Positions 1 through 11,801 of a stretch of 64,000 bases of DNA are shown here, in pieces. The stretch lies in assembly GCA_023634235.1 (NCBI GenBank), contig JAMKCF010000065.1:434001-498000 (forward strand), written 5' to 3'. This DNA is from Pisaster brevispinus. Its lineage: Eukaryota; Echinodermata; Asteroidea; Forcipulatida; Asteriidae. The translations under genes were made by a program, and so were the position numbers. The notes below the pieces were generated by a model, which worked only from the letters and a program-made list of their open reading frames with translations, did not search any database and was not told the origin of the DNA. The stretch's first letter is position 1. The number at the start of each line of letters is the position of its first letter.

Positions 1-3000
1 CCTTGAATGGTTAAATACAAAATCTAGACCATCTTGAAGACTGTGGGATTGCTGTCAGTTAGTTTAACATTTGGAATAGGGCCAGAACATTTGAGATAAG
101 CGTTACCAGTTATCAAGTGGTGAGGTTTTATTACTATGTCCCAAATGGACATTCTGCAATCGACGGTAAACAAGTGATTGGCATTTCGAGATGGTTAGAA
201 AGTTTTAAAAGTTGCCTCTGGACATCATTTCATATCCGGGTCAAAAATAAGGCTTGTTTGACCAATCTATTTTATTTTCGTCTGCTGTTTTCCATACTAC
301 GTTTGTTCGTTTCCGTATATTCAAAAGTTGGTTGCTTACCTTGACTGGCTTTAGTTTGGCTGTAGTTGTACCATTCCATGCACTGTGACTGAGTTGTCCG
401 GTACGCTATTTTGTCAGACAATCAGCTGGACCTTTCCATGCAGCAGAGTTGGCCGCTCCTCTGATCTGAATGATTTACTTGATCGTCTGTATCGACCACT
501 GGCAGACACTATTTCCTTCTTTGTCGCTCTAGAGGGAGGTATATATAACCAGAACTAGTGTAGAAAACTGAATTCTTCTCAGAATATCTGCCTTTCAGCC
601 AACACAAACCATGCAGACGAATTTATATGGAAACAGTTGAAAAATGTGTGCTTTATTGATAAAATTGAATGGTTGGCCAGCCTCTTGCTATTAGCTCCTA
701 CGACATTGAAAGATCGTTGCGATGTAATGAATTCAAATGATCTTATTTGACCAGTGAAATTTAAACTTTTAAAATTGAAATACTTCTTTGTTACTGTTGA
801 ATGTTGATGTGATGGAGCAATCATTTTAGATGAGCAAGACGTTTAAATTTAAAAAGTCTTAATTTAATTGGCCGGAGAAAGACCTATGTTTGGGTTGAAA
901 CTAAACAGAAAAATAGCATTTGGCAGGTGATGGCGAATGTGGACATGGTCATTTAGCCATAGTTTGCTGGGGAATATTTAATAACATGTGTTCATACTAC
1001 GTCATCAATTGTGCTTTAAATCGTCAATATTTTGAGACGCGAAGTTCAAGAATCAATGGCATCGAGAGAATTACCCACTTCATCTCTTAGCTTAAAAATA
1101 TTTTTTTTTTTACAAACTGCAGTAGTATGCCAGCCAGTTCAGTGTCAAATTGAAGGCGCAAGAATCTCCTGCCCTCTGTTGTATTTTAAGTTTTCAATGA
1201 AATAAAAATGATATGTTCAACTATACTTTTCAAAAACCCACTATTTCTTCTTCTGATTTAGGCTGCATTGAAAATGTGCATCATCTCCCTGGAAACAATC
1301 TTAACATTTATATTCTCTTGGAAATGAATGACAACCTAATCTGATGAAGTTCTTCTCAAGACTCTCAAACTTAGTTTAGAGAATGTTGATGCTTCTTTTG
1401 TCTACTGCATCTTACAGTGTGGTCTAAATTGCACCTTAATTGCCTCAGCAAATCATGCGAGGAGAAGCAAAAGAGAAATGTCTTACAAATGTCAACAAGA
1501 AAAACCACTGACACAGAAAAACAGGTTAACAGGTGGGACCAACACTCCCCTCAAGAGACTCTAGAATAATGGATCTGAAGCACGGTATATAAGAGCATGG
1601 AAAGACACCGCCACAAATAAACAAAGTCTCATGTGCACACTCTGGTACAAAGTACAGGAGTTGAGCCTTGTCGGGAGACTACAATTACCCGTTGAAACAA
1701 ATGGACAAGTATGGTGTTCTGTGATATTAAAATGTGGTATGTTTATCAGTCCATCGTTTCTCATAACTGTGAGTAAGGACTTAGACTGTTAGCTACAATT
1801 TGTGTTCGACATGGGGCGTGGTGTAGCCACCCCGGCCCGCCATTGTGTCCTCATTGTGAGCTTGGAATCTCCGGAATGTTTTACAAGATTGTTTGGAGGG
1901 GGGGGGGGGGGGGGGGGCTACTGTACAAGAAGAAATGTTCATTTCCAATACTGTGCAACGAAAATGCCACCATTTAATCCCCCTTTTCGCCAGTCTTACC
2001 TTTATAATGCCCTCTTTAAGACTTTTGCAGCATATATTTCCAGAGGTTTCACTGAAATAATCACTTATTTCCGATGCATACACTGTACACGTGTGATTGT
2101 TGTGATGAGCCAACACACGTGTGCATCCGGGTTAAAACCGCAAGCACGAGTCTATTATTAGAAAACAAGATGGCGTCTTCCGTTTTTCATTATGATTGGT
2201 CGTATCTTAATAAATTTATTTCTAGTTGATGAGCAACAAAAACCTCCATTTGTGATCGTAAATTTACATTATTTTATACTGTATAAACTCGTATTCTTTT
2301 TATGCTAGTCGGAATGAAACCTTCCGATTAAAAAAATTAAGTAGAAAAATGATGGAGTTATCGTCTGCTCATCGACTGTGTTCTGAATACTAATAAGGTG
2401 ACTTCACAAATCTTTATCAATGAAAATGGCTTTATTTACGTTCGGGAATAAAATTGCTTTTGATACAAATTTCAGGGAAAACATTTCAGGTAACGAATGG
2501 TTATTTCTTATAAATAGGGGAAGTAAATATTGAAGAGTTTAGCTCATTTTCAGCAGAGTAAATCTGTATAAAAGTGTGATTCTGGGCTGGTTTTCGACTT
2601 GAACCCATTAACAAAATCAGCATTGTAAAAATTTAGGGGCGTGGCCTGAATTGTACGCATGAGAACTTGCGCAGGTCATCCTGTAATTGACAGATGAAGT
2701 TGTGCGGTTGATGACAACCAAACCTATGCTCAGTGAGACAGATTGCCGTCATAGTTTTTGGAAAGACATTGAGGTATGAATATTATTTTGGGAAGTTGTT
2801 TCTGGAATGTGCATTCTTAAGCATAAATTTATCACAGCTTTGTTTGGATTTTCCACATCTTTGCTTTTGCCCATAACTTGTTAATGCTGCATCCGGTCAC
2901 CAAAAAAACTATGTTGACGTTTCATCAAAGAACTTATCGAAACTCCTATTCATATGATGATATAGGGGTCAGCTGTTTCCATGAAAACCGTTTATTTGAC

Positions 3001-4829
3001 TTTAGGTCACAAGTTTTGTAGGATATTTGCTTGTCTTCTCAACAAAATTTGGCCTCGTTTTGGTAACATGTTTGAAGTAGTACTAAACTAAGATGGCTGC
3101 TGTCACAGGAGGGCGCCATACAGACATGTTTACTGGCGCTTGCACAGATTACAGTCTCAGGTAGTTGAAGGGCACTCCTTACTTTGCTTCTTGGTGTCTG
3201 TCAATCCTAGGTACTGGAGGCACTGGCATGCGCTGGGGTTAGTTTAGGTCCAAAAAGAACATTTAAAATGAAAAAAAAATGCAGGACTTGACCCCCCCCC
3301 CCAAAAAAAAAAAAACACCAAGGACCTATCCTTTCTCCCATCACACACACCCTCCACCTGCCCCCCTCTTAACAGTCAACCCCCACTCCCCTCCATTCCC
3401 CTAGTGCTGTGAGCATCTACACTGCTACAGAGTGCAGCACCTGTGTATCAAGCTAAACTAAATGGAAGGTACAATCACTGATTCAGGAGTAGTTTTCTTC
3501 ACATTATTGGACATTTTTTTGTCATGAGATATCTGTATGCAATTGACCTTTCAACAGAAAATTGTTATAGAAAAATACAATAATTGCTTCGTAGGGTCAA
3601 TTTGGTTTTATTGAAACACTTTACACTATGATGAGCTATTGGATTTTGTTTGAAATGTTGCTTCACTGCGAAATGAATACCTTCCCTTTGTTTTATTCCT
3701 GATGACCAGACCTTCACCACAATGTAACCATGTTCTCAATGGTATATTGCTCAGTCCAAACAGTATTTTGTTTGCTGTGTATTTACGTTTGTACGTACAC
3801 ATAGATTCACTTTCTGCTCGATTTTCAGTGTTTTGTGAAGACAGTGTTAATTAAGTTTCATTATATAATTGACTTTGTTTGCTTTAACACAAACTGCACA
3901 TTAAACTTCTCTTTCCATATCAGTTTTGTCACATATCTTTGAAAAACCAAGATGGCTGTTGTGTGATAAAGGTCTGGACTGCAGACATATTTACAAAGAA
4001 CGCAGATCTTATCTATAGAAAAAAGACACAAAGACATGTGTTTTCCCTTCTTTTATTTAAATACAAGAAAGAACAAAATAATGGGCACAAATTTATTTTC
4101 TTTTATTTCAATACAGATAACATCCTCAAGAAAGCAGTTTTTATTTCACAGTTTTTTTCCACTGGCACATTGTATAGTGAACACAAAATAAGGTACAAAC
4201 CCCAAATGAAGCCATTCTGTTACAACTTGGCTTATCCCAAAACCATTGCAGTTGATGATGTTAAGATACAACCAAACAACTACTTGTGTGATTTGATAAC
4301 TTTTCCAAAAAGAGACTTAAATTTCAATACAATTTTGTGGTGTTCCCAATCATTATCATTTTCATGATGTATTGTAATTTGAAGTACATCCTATTGATGT
4401 GCCAGTGTACTTAAATATTTTGTTAAATTACAAAAATTAACCAGATCAAGTAACACAACTGACAGAATTCTAGAATATGATATCAAATTCATATAACATT
4501 TTAAATAGTCCATTCCAATGAGCTTGTTTGAAATCAATTCAAAGCAAAAGCCACAGATAAATACCTTTTTGTCTTTGAATGAGGGAGACATCAGTGAAAA
4601 CAATTTTGAGAAACACCAAGAAGTCAATAGTTTAAAAATGAAAAAGAAATCATTTTATGTGCACTAAATGTAGATTTTTTTCTCGCACATTTTTGGAAGC
4701 AGATTTGAGAGTTGAAATAGATGTCTCTGTTTTCAGCACAGCTAAGTATTGGGAGATTTTTAATGTGGAAGGACCAGTTCTCTTAGCTCATGTGGCTGCT
4801 GGGTGCCATTTATAAAACAAGGCTTACGG
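1..4829. other. No gene recognised
   Basis: AT-rich DNA with scattered short open frames of no recognisable family, including one of 142 codons at 3939-4367 on the plus strand. It holds a 20-base G run at 1898-1917, a C11/A run at 3292-3313 and a C-rich stretch to about 3420. Two CACGTG E-boxes lie at about 2088-2118, upstream of an ATGGCG at 2170 that stays open for only 19 codons. A TATA-like stretch lies near 540. None of these supports a gene call. Confidence 0.5.
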
Positions 4830-4835
4830 AAGGTC

Positions 4836-5171
4836 CAGGGATGTGATAGGCTGTTGCAAAAAAAAACCTGAACTGTGAGCGCTAAGTGTGAAAGCTTGCG
4901 AGCTCGAAGCCTACTTACATGCATTTATCTTTTGTTTTAAAAGCCCTAATCTGCACTCTGGGGCATTCTATTTGGTTTTATCTTCATGTTTTTTACGGTC
5001 TGAATTTAAAATATATATATATAATTTATATAGTTACTTTTTGTTATACTTAAAAAAATATATATATATATTTATTTATTTTATTTTTATTTATTAGTTT
5101 GTTTGTTTGTTTGGGGGGGGTTTGAGGGGGGTTAAAAAAACACGGATAAAAACAGAGAAATCACATCCCAG
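4836..5171 (+). mobile_element. Small non-autonomous DNA transposon, copy 1
   Basis: It starts CAGGGATGTGAT and ends ATCACATCCCAG, a 12-bp terminal inverted repeat with one mismatch. It is flanked by an exact AAGGTC direct repeat at 4830-4835 and 5172-5177. The interior is AT-rich with no coding capacity, and matches the copy at 9563-9802 on the same strand. The superfamily is not assigned. Confidence 0.8.
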
Positions 5172-5177
5172 AAGGTC

Positions 5178-6237
5178 TCTTGTGGGGACTTTTACACAAA
5201 GGAACAATGGACCCCACAAAGTTGTTCTTACTTCAACTTGGACCCCACAGAGGAATTCTTTAGAAAAGGGATCAATAGAACAACAATAACAGGACCCCCA
5301 CAAACCCAATCCGTAAGGTTGCGTGCATGAAACATGTGCTACGAAACGCATTGCTGGATGGCACTACGCGTACGCATCCTACATGTGCCTACCACTCCAG
5401 CATGGCAGACCTCCTGCATTGCTAGAGACCAAACCATACAGGCAAGCGCTGTACACTGTGCCACCATTGCTGGGGTATTGTCTGTGTGTACAAAACCTTG
5501 CGTTTCCAGCACCTCTGCAATGGCGGTGTGGTGTGCAGCACATTGCGAGTACGGATTGGTCTACAGAAATGTCATACATGTGTAGGTAAATAATTGTTGA
5601 GGCATTGCATGCCATGGTGAGGTATTAATGTATATTCGGTTTGCCGTAACACCATGTGTAGATTTTGTTCTTTGGGAACTAGGTCTTGCTTTATTCTGCT
5701 TGATTCAATCTACTTCACGGCAGTACACATGTGTAGGTAACCTGTGATTTGAATTCTATATTGGAGAGGGGCTCTAAGGTCAAAGTTGATTTTGTGATGC
5801 ACTTATTTGTCAATGGTTAGAGCCCTTTAGAAAAAGATATTGCAAGTATCTGGCCTGACATTAAAACAGTGTCAAATGCCAGTTGGATTTCCCACTCTTG
5901 CTGGGTGAAATTTGTTAACATAAAAAAACATCCAAAGGCACATTTCAAATACATGGGCATGTACATTTTTGGACAGAGAAATTTTAGTTCATTCCTGAAT
6001 TTCAATGATATTCGATAAAAACAGGTTGAAATTAGCCTCATGACCAACACAAATAACTTGAGTGGACTGCTATACTTGTTTCAAGAACAATTGAAGGCTC
6101 GAGGAGATTTTGAGAAAATCCTGAAATCAGGAAAAATCCTGCGAAATCACATGCCTGAACGACTCTATCTTTTGAAGAATGAGTGCAGCACAAAACTGAA
6201 TTTGACCTGGAAGCCCTTCTTTGAAGTAAACACTCAC
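5178..6237. other. No gene recognised
   Basis: A slightly GC-richer block at 5300-5620 has overlapping open frames on both strands (up to 88 codons) but no recognisable protein. The expected downstream NCBP1 exons were looked for here on the minus strand and not found. Confidence 0.4.
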
Positions 6238-6349
6238 CATTCATTCCAGCTCCAGCGGAATTGAAAATTGCTGAGGTGATGAGAGAACCAATTGACAAAC
6301 CGATCAGTGCAGTTGAGATTCATATTATCCAGTCTCTCGTACAGGAGCT
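6238..6349 (-). pseudogene. NCBP1: NCBP1 copy, last exon found
   Basis: It reads [20 protein letters not shown], then [16 protein letters not shown] and two bases, matching LYMRLDTMNTTCVDRFINWF of human NCBP1. The acceptor AG is at 6350-6351 and the donor GTGAGT at 6232-6237. The next exon would open with the SDCLSQ region. It was not found in 1-6237, although 6 kb of downstream DNA is present. Confidence 0.9.
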
Positions 6350-6477
6350 CTGTGCGTTAAATTAAGAATCACAACATGGACCTGATATCATAACTTCAGC
6401 CAACAGCAGAAATTAATACCAAGGACATGTCCAAATTAGCCGCTGAGGCTTGGTAGTCACATGACATGCATTGAAGC

Positions 6478-6613
6478 CAGCAGGAGACTGGCGTAGGCTG
6501 CTTCCAGCTTGACGGGATGAGGTAAGTTGAAGAGCTGACCGAACACCACCTCTACGATCATGTAGTTGAGAGGGACTCTGGCCTTGCCGTGATAACTCAC
6601 TAACTTGGCAGCG
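6478..6613 (-). pseudogene. NCBP1: NCBP1 copy, exon broken at its 3' end
   Basis: After the acceptor AG at 6614-6615 it reads AAKLVSYHGKARVPLNYMIV, then 18 residues, then YASLLL, aligning with human residues about 332-377. The match stops abruptly at about 6478. The expected ELCKLQP...LAQAT stretch and its splice donor are absent. The remaining 128 bp before the next exon do not resemble it, so a deletion of roughly 18 codons plus the donor is inferred. Confidence 0.88.
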
Positions 6614-7159
6614 CTGGAACAGCAGAAACGAGGTGAGGATATCATTCTAAAAACGTGTTTTCAACTTTCTCAGCTAAATTGTTCTGGTACAAACATTACT
6701 TTACATAGACAATGTAACTTTTGTTTACAAAAAGAGTGTCCATGTTCATTCCAGAGCCTTTCTGATAGGCGAGATACTACACTGGTCATATTGGAAATTT
6801 TTACATATTGTGTCATAATTTCTACATAAATTCAAGAGTTATAAAAATACGGGCTGAACACATTTTGAGATGTGCCCCCTTTCTTCATATCGAAAGTTGA
6901 TAAAAAAAAACAGACGGTGCAACCCCCATAAAATATAAGCTTTAATGTTTTGTACAATTTATGCCTGCAGGAAGTCCAGGCTCTGTGACTCCTTTGTAAA
7001 CATGTGATGTCACAGGTTACGATGTCTATACAAATCAGAAAACATACCGGAAACTTTAGAAGTAGGAATAAAATCATCATCTGTTGGATTTTTTCAAGGA
7101 GATGTTTCATCTTCTCACGCCTCAAAGAAAAAGGAAAAGAATATCGTCTGGAAACTCAC

Positions 7160-7257
7160 CACTCCTTGCGATCCTTGACATAGGCAGTAATGATGCAGCT
7201 CAGTTGCTCTTCAACTAAGTACTTCTCAATGGAATGATGTCCTGGCATGGTGGGGCC
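7160..7257 (-). pseudogene. NCBP1: NCBP1 copy, exon GPTMPGHHSIEKY
   Basis: It reads GPTMPGHHSIEKYLVEEQLS, then CIITAYVKDRKE plus two bases, matching GPVMPGSHSVERFVIEENLH of human NCBP1. The acceptor CAG precedes 7257 and the donor GTGAGT is at 7154-7159. The split codon TG+C gives the Cys before AAKLVSY in the next exon. No lesion is seen. Confidence 0.92.
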
Positions 7258-7877
7258 CTGCAAAGATGAACGGACAACATTTCTCTTAAAACATTATCCA
7301 TTTTCATACTGGTTGAATAATGTGTAGATGAAAACTATACCGTCAGAAACTAACAATGGAGATGACATCTTGAAAGCATACTTGATGACCAAGGGTATTA
7401 TTATCAATCAAAAAAAGCCTGATATATACTTCATTGTGTATACGAGTGGAAAACAGCACATTCCGACTGTTTGTGTCACAAAAGTTTGCTCCCTTTTGCT
7501 TTTGCCCGAAGTGTGAATCGGGCTTCAGTAAGATTGGAAGATTTGCAATGCTTTTTCTTGAAGACGAGCAGAGTACACTGTCTGAAAAGTCTAGATTCTA
7601 CTTTATCTCAACCCTGATTCTTCTCGGAAGCAGCAGTGTTCACAAAGAGAATTCAAAACATCATTGTATCAGTGCAAAAACAATGTATTTCGCAAAGAAA
7701 TGCTCCAAGCACAAATCGATATTGGTGCATTCTAGTTTTGTCCGTACATTCAGGCAATTTTGAGCGAGATACAAGGTTTTGACAATTTCAAACTGGTGCG
7801 TAACTTCAGTGCTATTTTAGGAGATACAGTGTTTTTTGCACCGACATAACCTACACAGTTCTTATTACCAATCATAC

Positions 7878-8099
7878 CTCGGGTGCGTCTGTGTAGTCAA
7901 ACATCCTGAAGACGACCTTGGGTAGAGGGTAGACACAGTCCTCATTGTGGGGCGGGACGGTGAACTGCGACAAGGTGTGCTGAAGAGCCTCGCACAGGAT
8001 GCTATCGAAGGACAGGTACATGTAGGAGCGAAGGATGCTCTTCTGGTTCCAGTCGTCCCGACAGAGTTTGGTCGTCCCGGCCCACAGGCAGTCAATACT
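7878..8099 (-). pseudogene. NCBP1: NCBP1 copy, exon SIDCLWAGTTKL
   Basis: This 74-codon, phase 0-0 exon starts SIDCLW, contains FDSILCEALQHTLSQF, and ends VVFRMFDYTDAPE. It is the best conserved exon of the copy and aligns with human residues about 228-300. The acceptor AG is at 8100-8101 and the donor GTATGA at 7872-7877. No stop or frameshift is seen. Confidence 0.93.
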
Positions 8100-8449
8100 C
8101 TGATAAATGCCATGAGAAAGGACAAATTAGAAAAATGTTTGTCTTTTCTCATCACCCTTTACAAAGACAATTCTTTTCGTTAAATGATGGAGGGCAAATA
8201 TTCTTAGAACATTTATTTTGAAAGTAAGAACGGCAAAATATTGTTGAGGAAGTGAACAACACACTGAACATAAAATAGATTGCGGAAGTCTCGCCGTTAT
8301 TTGAGCATTTTCAGGTGAAACCTCTGGTTCCCACGTACATTTCTTTAAATTTTGTTGCACAACATTGATAACAGTGAAAATATAAGTGCTCAAAGATGTT
8401 TGCACACAATTAACATGGTATAAAGATGGTTAATGTGGAACATTTTTCC

Positions 8450-8700
8450 CAACATATTTTTTCCTTAAAGTGCTTCAGTTTTTGAAAAATGAGTCAACCA
8501 ATTAGTTTTGAGCTCACAAGTCCAAAACCTGACGCTTGAAAACAGTGAAAACATACAAGGGGGTTTTTCACTTATCTTCAAGTGAACACAATGACTGATT
8601 CAGCTTCAACTTCCAGAAGTTGGTTTATTCAAGTACATGCTGGGTCACACAAAGTGCGATGATGCTCTTTGACAATTACCAATGTTGTCCATGCGATAAT
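8450..8700 (+). repeat. Degenerate end of a MITE-like family
   Basis: The stretch ending in 'ctctttgacaattaccaat' (about 8669-8687) matches the right end of the element at 28359-28684. The rest is too diverged to delimit. It lies in an NCBP1-copy intron. Confidence 0.4.
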
Positions 8701-8913
8701 GCATGCTTTAACATGTCAAAGAAACTCAATTGTACAAATTAAACGGGGCAAACCATTCAACTATGCCACAGTCTATTTCTAGTTCCGGCACTGATTCAAT
8801 GATGAAGAGTTCCGACGCTAGTATTGCATTTGGTTCATTTTATGCTTCATTTCTCATGTTGTCTCTTTGGAGAGACGTGGAGACACTATTGAGGCCATTG
8901 ATGAACAACTTAC

Positions 8914-8983
8914 ATCTTCCTGGGGGTGGGGTGTGTCGCTGTGCCACACCCTCAACATCGGAACATGGTCCTTCTTTCTCTTT
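8914..8983 (-). pseudogene. NCBP1: NCBP1 copy, exon HVPMLRVW
   Basis: After completing the split Leu codon it reads KRKKDHVPMLRVWHSDTPHP, then QED, matching KRRQKTHVPMLQVWTADKPH of human NCBP1. It is one residue shorter. The acceptor AG is at 8984-8985 and the donor GTAAGT at 8908-8913. It ends in phase 0 and fits the next exon. No lesion is seen. Confidence 0.9.
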
Positions 8984-9039
8984 CTGGCAAAGATACAAAA
9001 TATTTTAAGGGATAAGTTCTATATCTGCATATCAGGAAA

Positions 9040-9130
9040 GTGGACAAATCTATCTGTTGTAGGGGCGAAGGGGTGTGTAAGAGGGTTGAAGGGGTTGTTG
9101 AAGGGGGTGTAGAAGGGGGTGTTGAGGGGT
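9040..9130 (+). repeat. G-rich low-complexity repeat
   Basis: Repeated GAAGGGG and GTTGAAGGGG units, purine-rich on the plus strand, in an intron of the NCBP1 copy. The open frames here are composition artefacts. Confidence 0.6.
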
Positions 9131-9175
9131 TACCTTGTAAGGGTGAAACAAGGTGCAGTAAACCATACCTGAAGC

Positions 9176-9400
9176 ACCTGGGCAAACCCCCTCTCTTAGG
9201 GATAAGTGCAATTTGTGTTTCCACATGCATTACACAACACAGCTTTACGTCCCATCCAAAGGACAAAGCAACAATGGCTAAGTGACACAAGCGTCAACAT
9301 CAGGACCTGAACCAGGACCCGATCCCACACTCTGCTGATCAGAAACACCAGAGCTTTGGTCTGGCGCTCTTAGACCCCCTTGACCATGACACGCCCATGC
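9176..9400 (-). mobile_element. tRNA-Leu-like SINE, copy 1
   Basis: Read on the minus strand, the head resembles a tRNA-Leu with an A box near GGTCAAGGGGGTCTAAG and a degraded B box near GGGATCGGGTCC. It is followed by the conserved body CAGCAGAGTGTGGG and TTTGTCCTTTGGATGGGACG. The same blocks occur at 45715-45925. It sits in an NCBP1-copy intron. Confidence 0.7.
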
Positions 9401-9562
9401 ATCAACTAATAACTGAATAGACCTCTCGCATACGCTGCCATTTCTTGAGGTCAATGGAAAATGGAAATGTGCGGATGTGTACGCGCCATGTTACATTCTC
9501 GGCCAATGACTGGTCTTCCTTTGAGTTCAGTGAGAGCGCTGTTTGAGCTTGTGTTGTCCTAT

Positions 9563-9802
9563 CAGGGATGTAATAGGCTGTTGAAAAAAAACTGAACTGT
9601 GAGCGCAAAGCATGAAAGCTTGCAAGGGGGAAACTTGCAAGCTCAAAGCCTACTTACATACATTTGTCTTCTGTTTTAAAAGCCCTAATCTGCACTCTGG
9701 GGCATTCTATTTGGTTTTATCTACATGTTTTTCATGGTCTTAATTTAAAAGAATAATACTAATTTTTTTAATTTATTTTTTTACGGAGAAATCACATCCC
9801 CG
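9563..9802 (+). mobile_element. Small non-autonomous DNA transposon, copy 2
   Basis: It starts CAGGGATGTAAT and ends ATCACATCCCCG. It shares a long internal match with 4836-5171, including the block around 'ctctggggcattctatttgg'. It is flanked by CCTAT at 9558-9562 and 9803-9807, with one further base mismatched. It lies in an intron of the NCBP1 copy. Confidence 0.75.
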
Positions 9803-9827
9803 CCTATACAAGGGGTTTAAAACTCAC

Positions 9828-9901
9828 AGCATGTAGTTCTCCATAACACTCATTTTTTTATCCAGTTCTTCTTCCTTCTTCTCTGCAATCTCTGCTCCTA
9901 C
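9828..9901 (-). pseudogene. NCBP1: NCBP1 copy, exon VGAEIAEKK
   Basis: It reads VGAEIAEKKEEELDKKMSVM, then ENYM and two bases of a Leu codon. This aligns with the VGKELYEKKDAEMDRI segment of human NCBP1. The acceptor AG is at 9902-9903 and the donor GTGAGT at 9822-9827. The frame is intact. A small DNA transposon (9563-9802) ends only 25 bp downstream of this exon, inside the intron. Confidence 0.88.
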
Positions 9902-11104
9902 CTATCAAACACAATATATACACAATGTAACAATCATTACTTATTGAACCCTTACTCCCTAGGCATTTTTACATCCAGGTTCACCTCAAACCTCCAATAT
10001 CCTCCTCTCTTGTCACTCCACAACAAAAGAGGAAAGTGACCCCCTTCTGGTGGTGCGTCCACCATTTCCACCATTTTGGGGGGGGGGGGTCAATTCCTTC
10101 AGGTGAGGGGTCATTAGAAGGATTTGGGAGGGTAAGGGGGCCATTCAGAAAAGTCAATGTTTTAAAAAAAAATTGATTTTCTTTCTAAATTGTGGCTTGG
10201 TGGATCACAAGAAATAACTGAAAAACAGAAATTCAGTATATAAGCTAACAAATGACAAAGAAGAAGAAAAAGTACCCAGCTGGCCAAGATCGCCAATTTA
10301 ATTCCTGATTAAACTACAAAGTTGTTTTGTTTAAGCCAGAAAAAAACCCATTGAAAACTACTGATGTTGGAGATGTTGGATGTCTAAAATATCTGGTCCA
10401 TTTGAGGCATTAGTTTGTTCTTCAGTGTATAGATTATTATTATGAAGCAATTCAATATTTCAAAATGGACATTTTTTAACATTGCCTATTCTGAATGGCC
10501 CCTTAGGGTTATTGGTTCTGACAATGGTTACGGCACAAAGCCACAAAGTCCTACACTTCATTGTTGCTGTTGTGGCCACAGCTGTGGTTGCAGTCACTTG
10601 ATTCAGACATGGCCTTAGACTAATAGTTTGAATTATAGCGGAATGTTTACACCACCCCCAAAAAAAGACTTTGAACTGTCCAGGACATCTCCTGGTAAGG
10701 AAGTTGATAAGAATCAATCCTCCGACTATCGACATGTTTCTCAGGACAACCAACCCATACCACACTATGCCACAACTGTGGCATTATGAGGCACACACAC
10801 ATGCTGATGTAGAGAGTACAGCCAGCCCAAGGTGCTTCAATGAGAGTGGTAAACTGGAGAAGCCACCAGCTGCGCTCAATTGCAATGGAATTTGGGCGAC
10901 TGCTGGAAGAGATAAAGGTTCTCAACCTTGGTCAATTTCTGCCGTGGTAATCTGTGGCACTGATTGATCAAACAAATACAATGACAGGAAAGTGTGCCAT
11001 GGGTTGCGTCACCATTCTGTGCATAGCATATGGGGAAGGTATTGAGGCATCTTGGAGTGTGCATCCATAGTAGGGGATAATTGATCCAGAAAATCTACAC
11101 TCAC

Positions 11105-11332
11105 CCATGGCAGACTGGAGAGTACAGTCTACACAAACCAGTCCGACCTGACCTGAGGGATGCCTTCTTCTAGCGTCACGGCGACAAATGCTTCGTAGAG
11201 CTGAACCTTGGAGGAGACGTCCACCACACGGCAGTTGATGAGGTCAGCAATGAAGCGCACTAGTAGGAGACATCTGTCCCACTCGTTCTGTTTCATCAGC
11301 TCCTTCAACCGCCTCCATAACTCCTCCGAGAA
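11105..11332 (-). pseudogene. NCBP1: NCBP1 copy, exon with in-frame TAG
   Basis: This 76-codon, phase 0-0 exon begins FSEELWRRLKELMKQNEWDR and ends VLSSLPW. It matches human residues about 104-179 throughout. The acceptor AG is at 11333-11334 and the donor GTGAGT at 11099-11104. The segment QVRSDWFV is followed by TAG (11129-11131), where orthologues have tyrosine, and then the match resumes. A single TAC or TAT to TAG change explains it. Confidence 0.92.
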
Positions 11333-11700
11333 CTATTATTAAAGAACAAGACACAAAGAAAATTAATCACAGCAATTTGCAATGAACACAGATTTTCGTG
11401 AATCAGAATAAACTGTTTTGAAACAATGCCAAGGAGTCTAACACCACCAAAGTGTCGACTTAAACTTAGCAGTAACTGAACGATGAAATAAGTGCTCCAA
11501 ATTCACAAAGAACTTGCTCCATTCCCCAATCCTTTTAGGTTCAAATGACAGATAAAAGCACGGTGTCAAAATTGCTCCATTCCAATGCCCTCTACTGCAG
11601 GCCAGGACCCACCACAAATAGTGCGCCCTCTGTTGAGTAATTTTTTTTATCCCTGGTCCTTGACCAAGACTGCATGGATACAATTCATGTAAGAACTCAC

Positions 11701-11801
11701 ATCGCCTCCACATTCGTAGTTCTTAGCATTCGTAGTTCTTAGCATTGATGAGACCGACCAAGGTTGTGTACACACTCAACTTTTCTGGCAACTCAGTTGA
11801 A
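11701..11801 (-). pseudogene. NCBP1: NCBP1 copy, exon with 16-bp duplication
   Basis: The exon reads STELPEKLSVYTTLVGLINA, then KNYEC, matching the LLPEKLTIYTTLVGLLNARN stretch of MIF4G-1. The acceptor AG is at 11802-11803 and the donor GTGAGT at 11695-11700. The 16-mer at 11711-11726 is repeated exactly at 11727-11742. Without one copy the exon is 85 nt, keeps phase and would end KNYECGGD, joining the next exon's FSEEL. With both copies it is 101 nt and reaches TAA three codons after the tyrosine. Confidence 0.9.
11711..11742 (-). repeat. 16-bp exact tandem duplication inside an exon
   Basis: Two perfect head-to-tail 16-mers (11711-11726 and 11727-11742) lie near the 3' end of the NCBP1 exon. 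Their length is not a multiple of three, so they shift the frame and expose TAA. Confidence 0.97.

Noticed and set aside
2170..2229. ATGGCG start after two CACGTG E-boxes
   Set aside because: The frame closes after 19 codons and no good splice donor interrupts it.
3939..4367. 142-codon plus-strand frame
   Set aside because: Lys/Phe/Asn-rich translation typical of AT-rich non-coding DNA; no family.
1..6237. C-terminal exons of NCBP1
   Set aside because: The expected motifs (KFVREVLEK, LSYHQRI and later) were looked for on the minus strand by eye and none was found.
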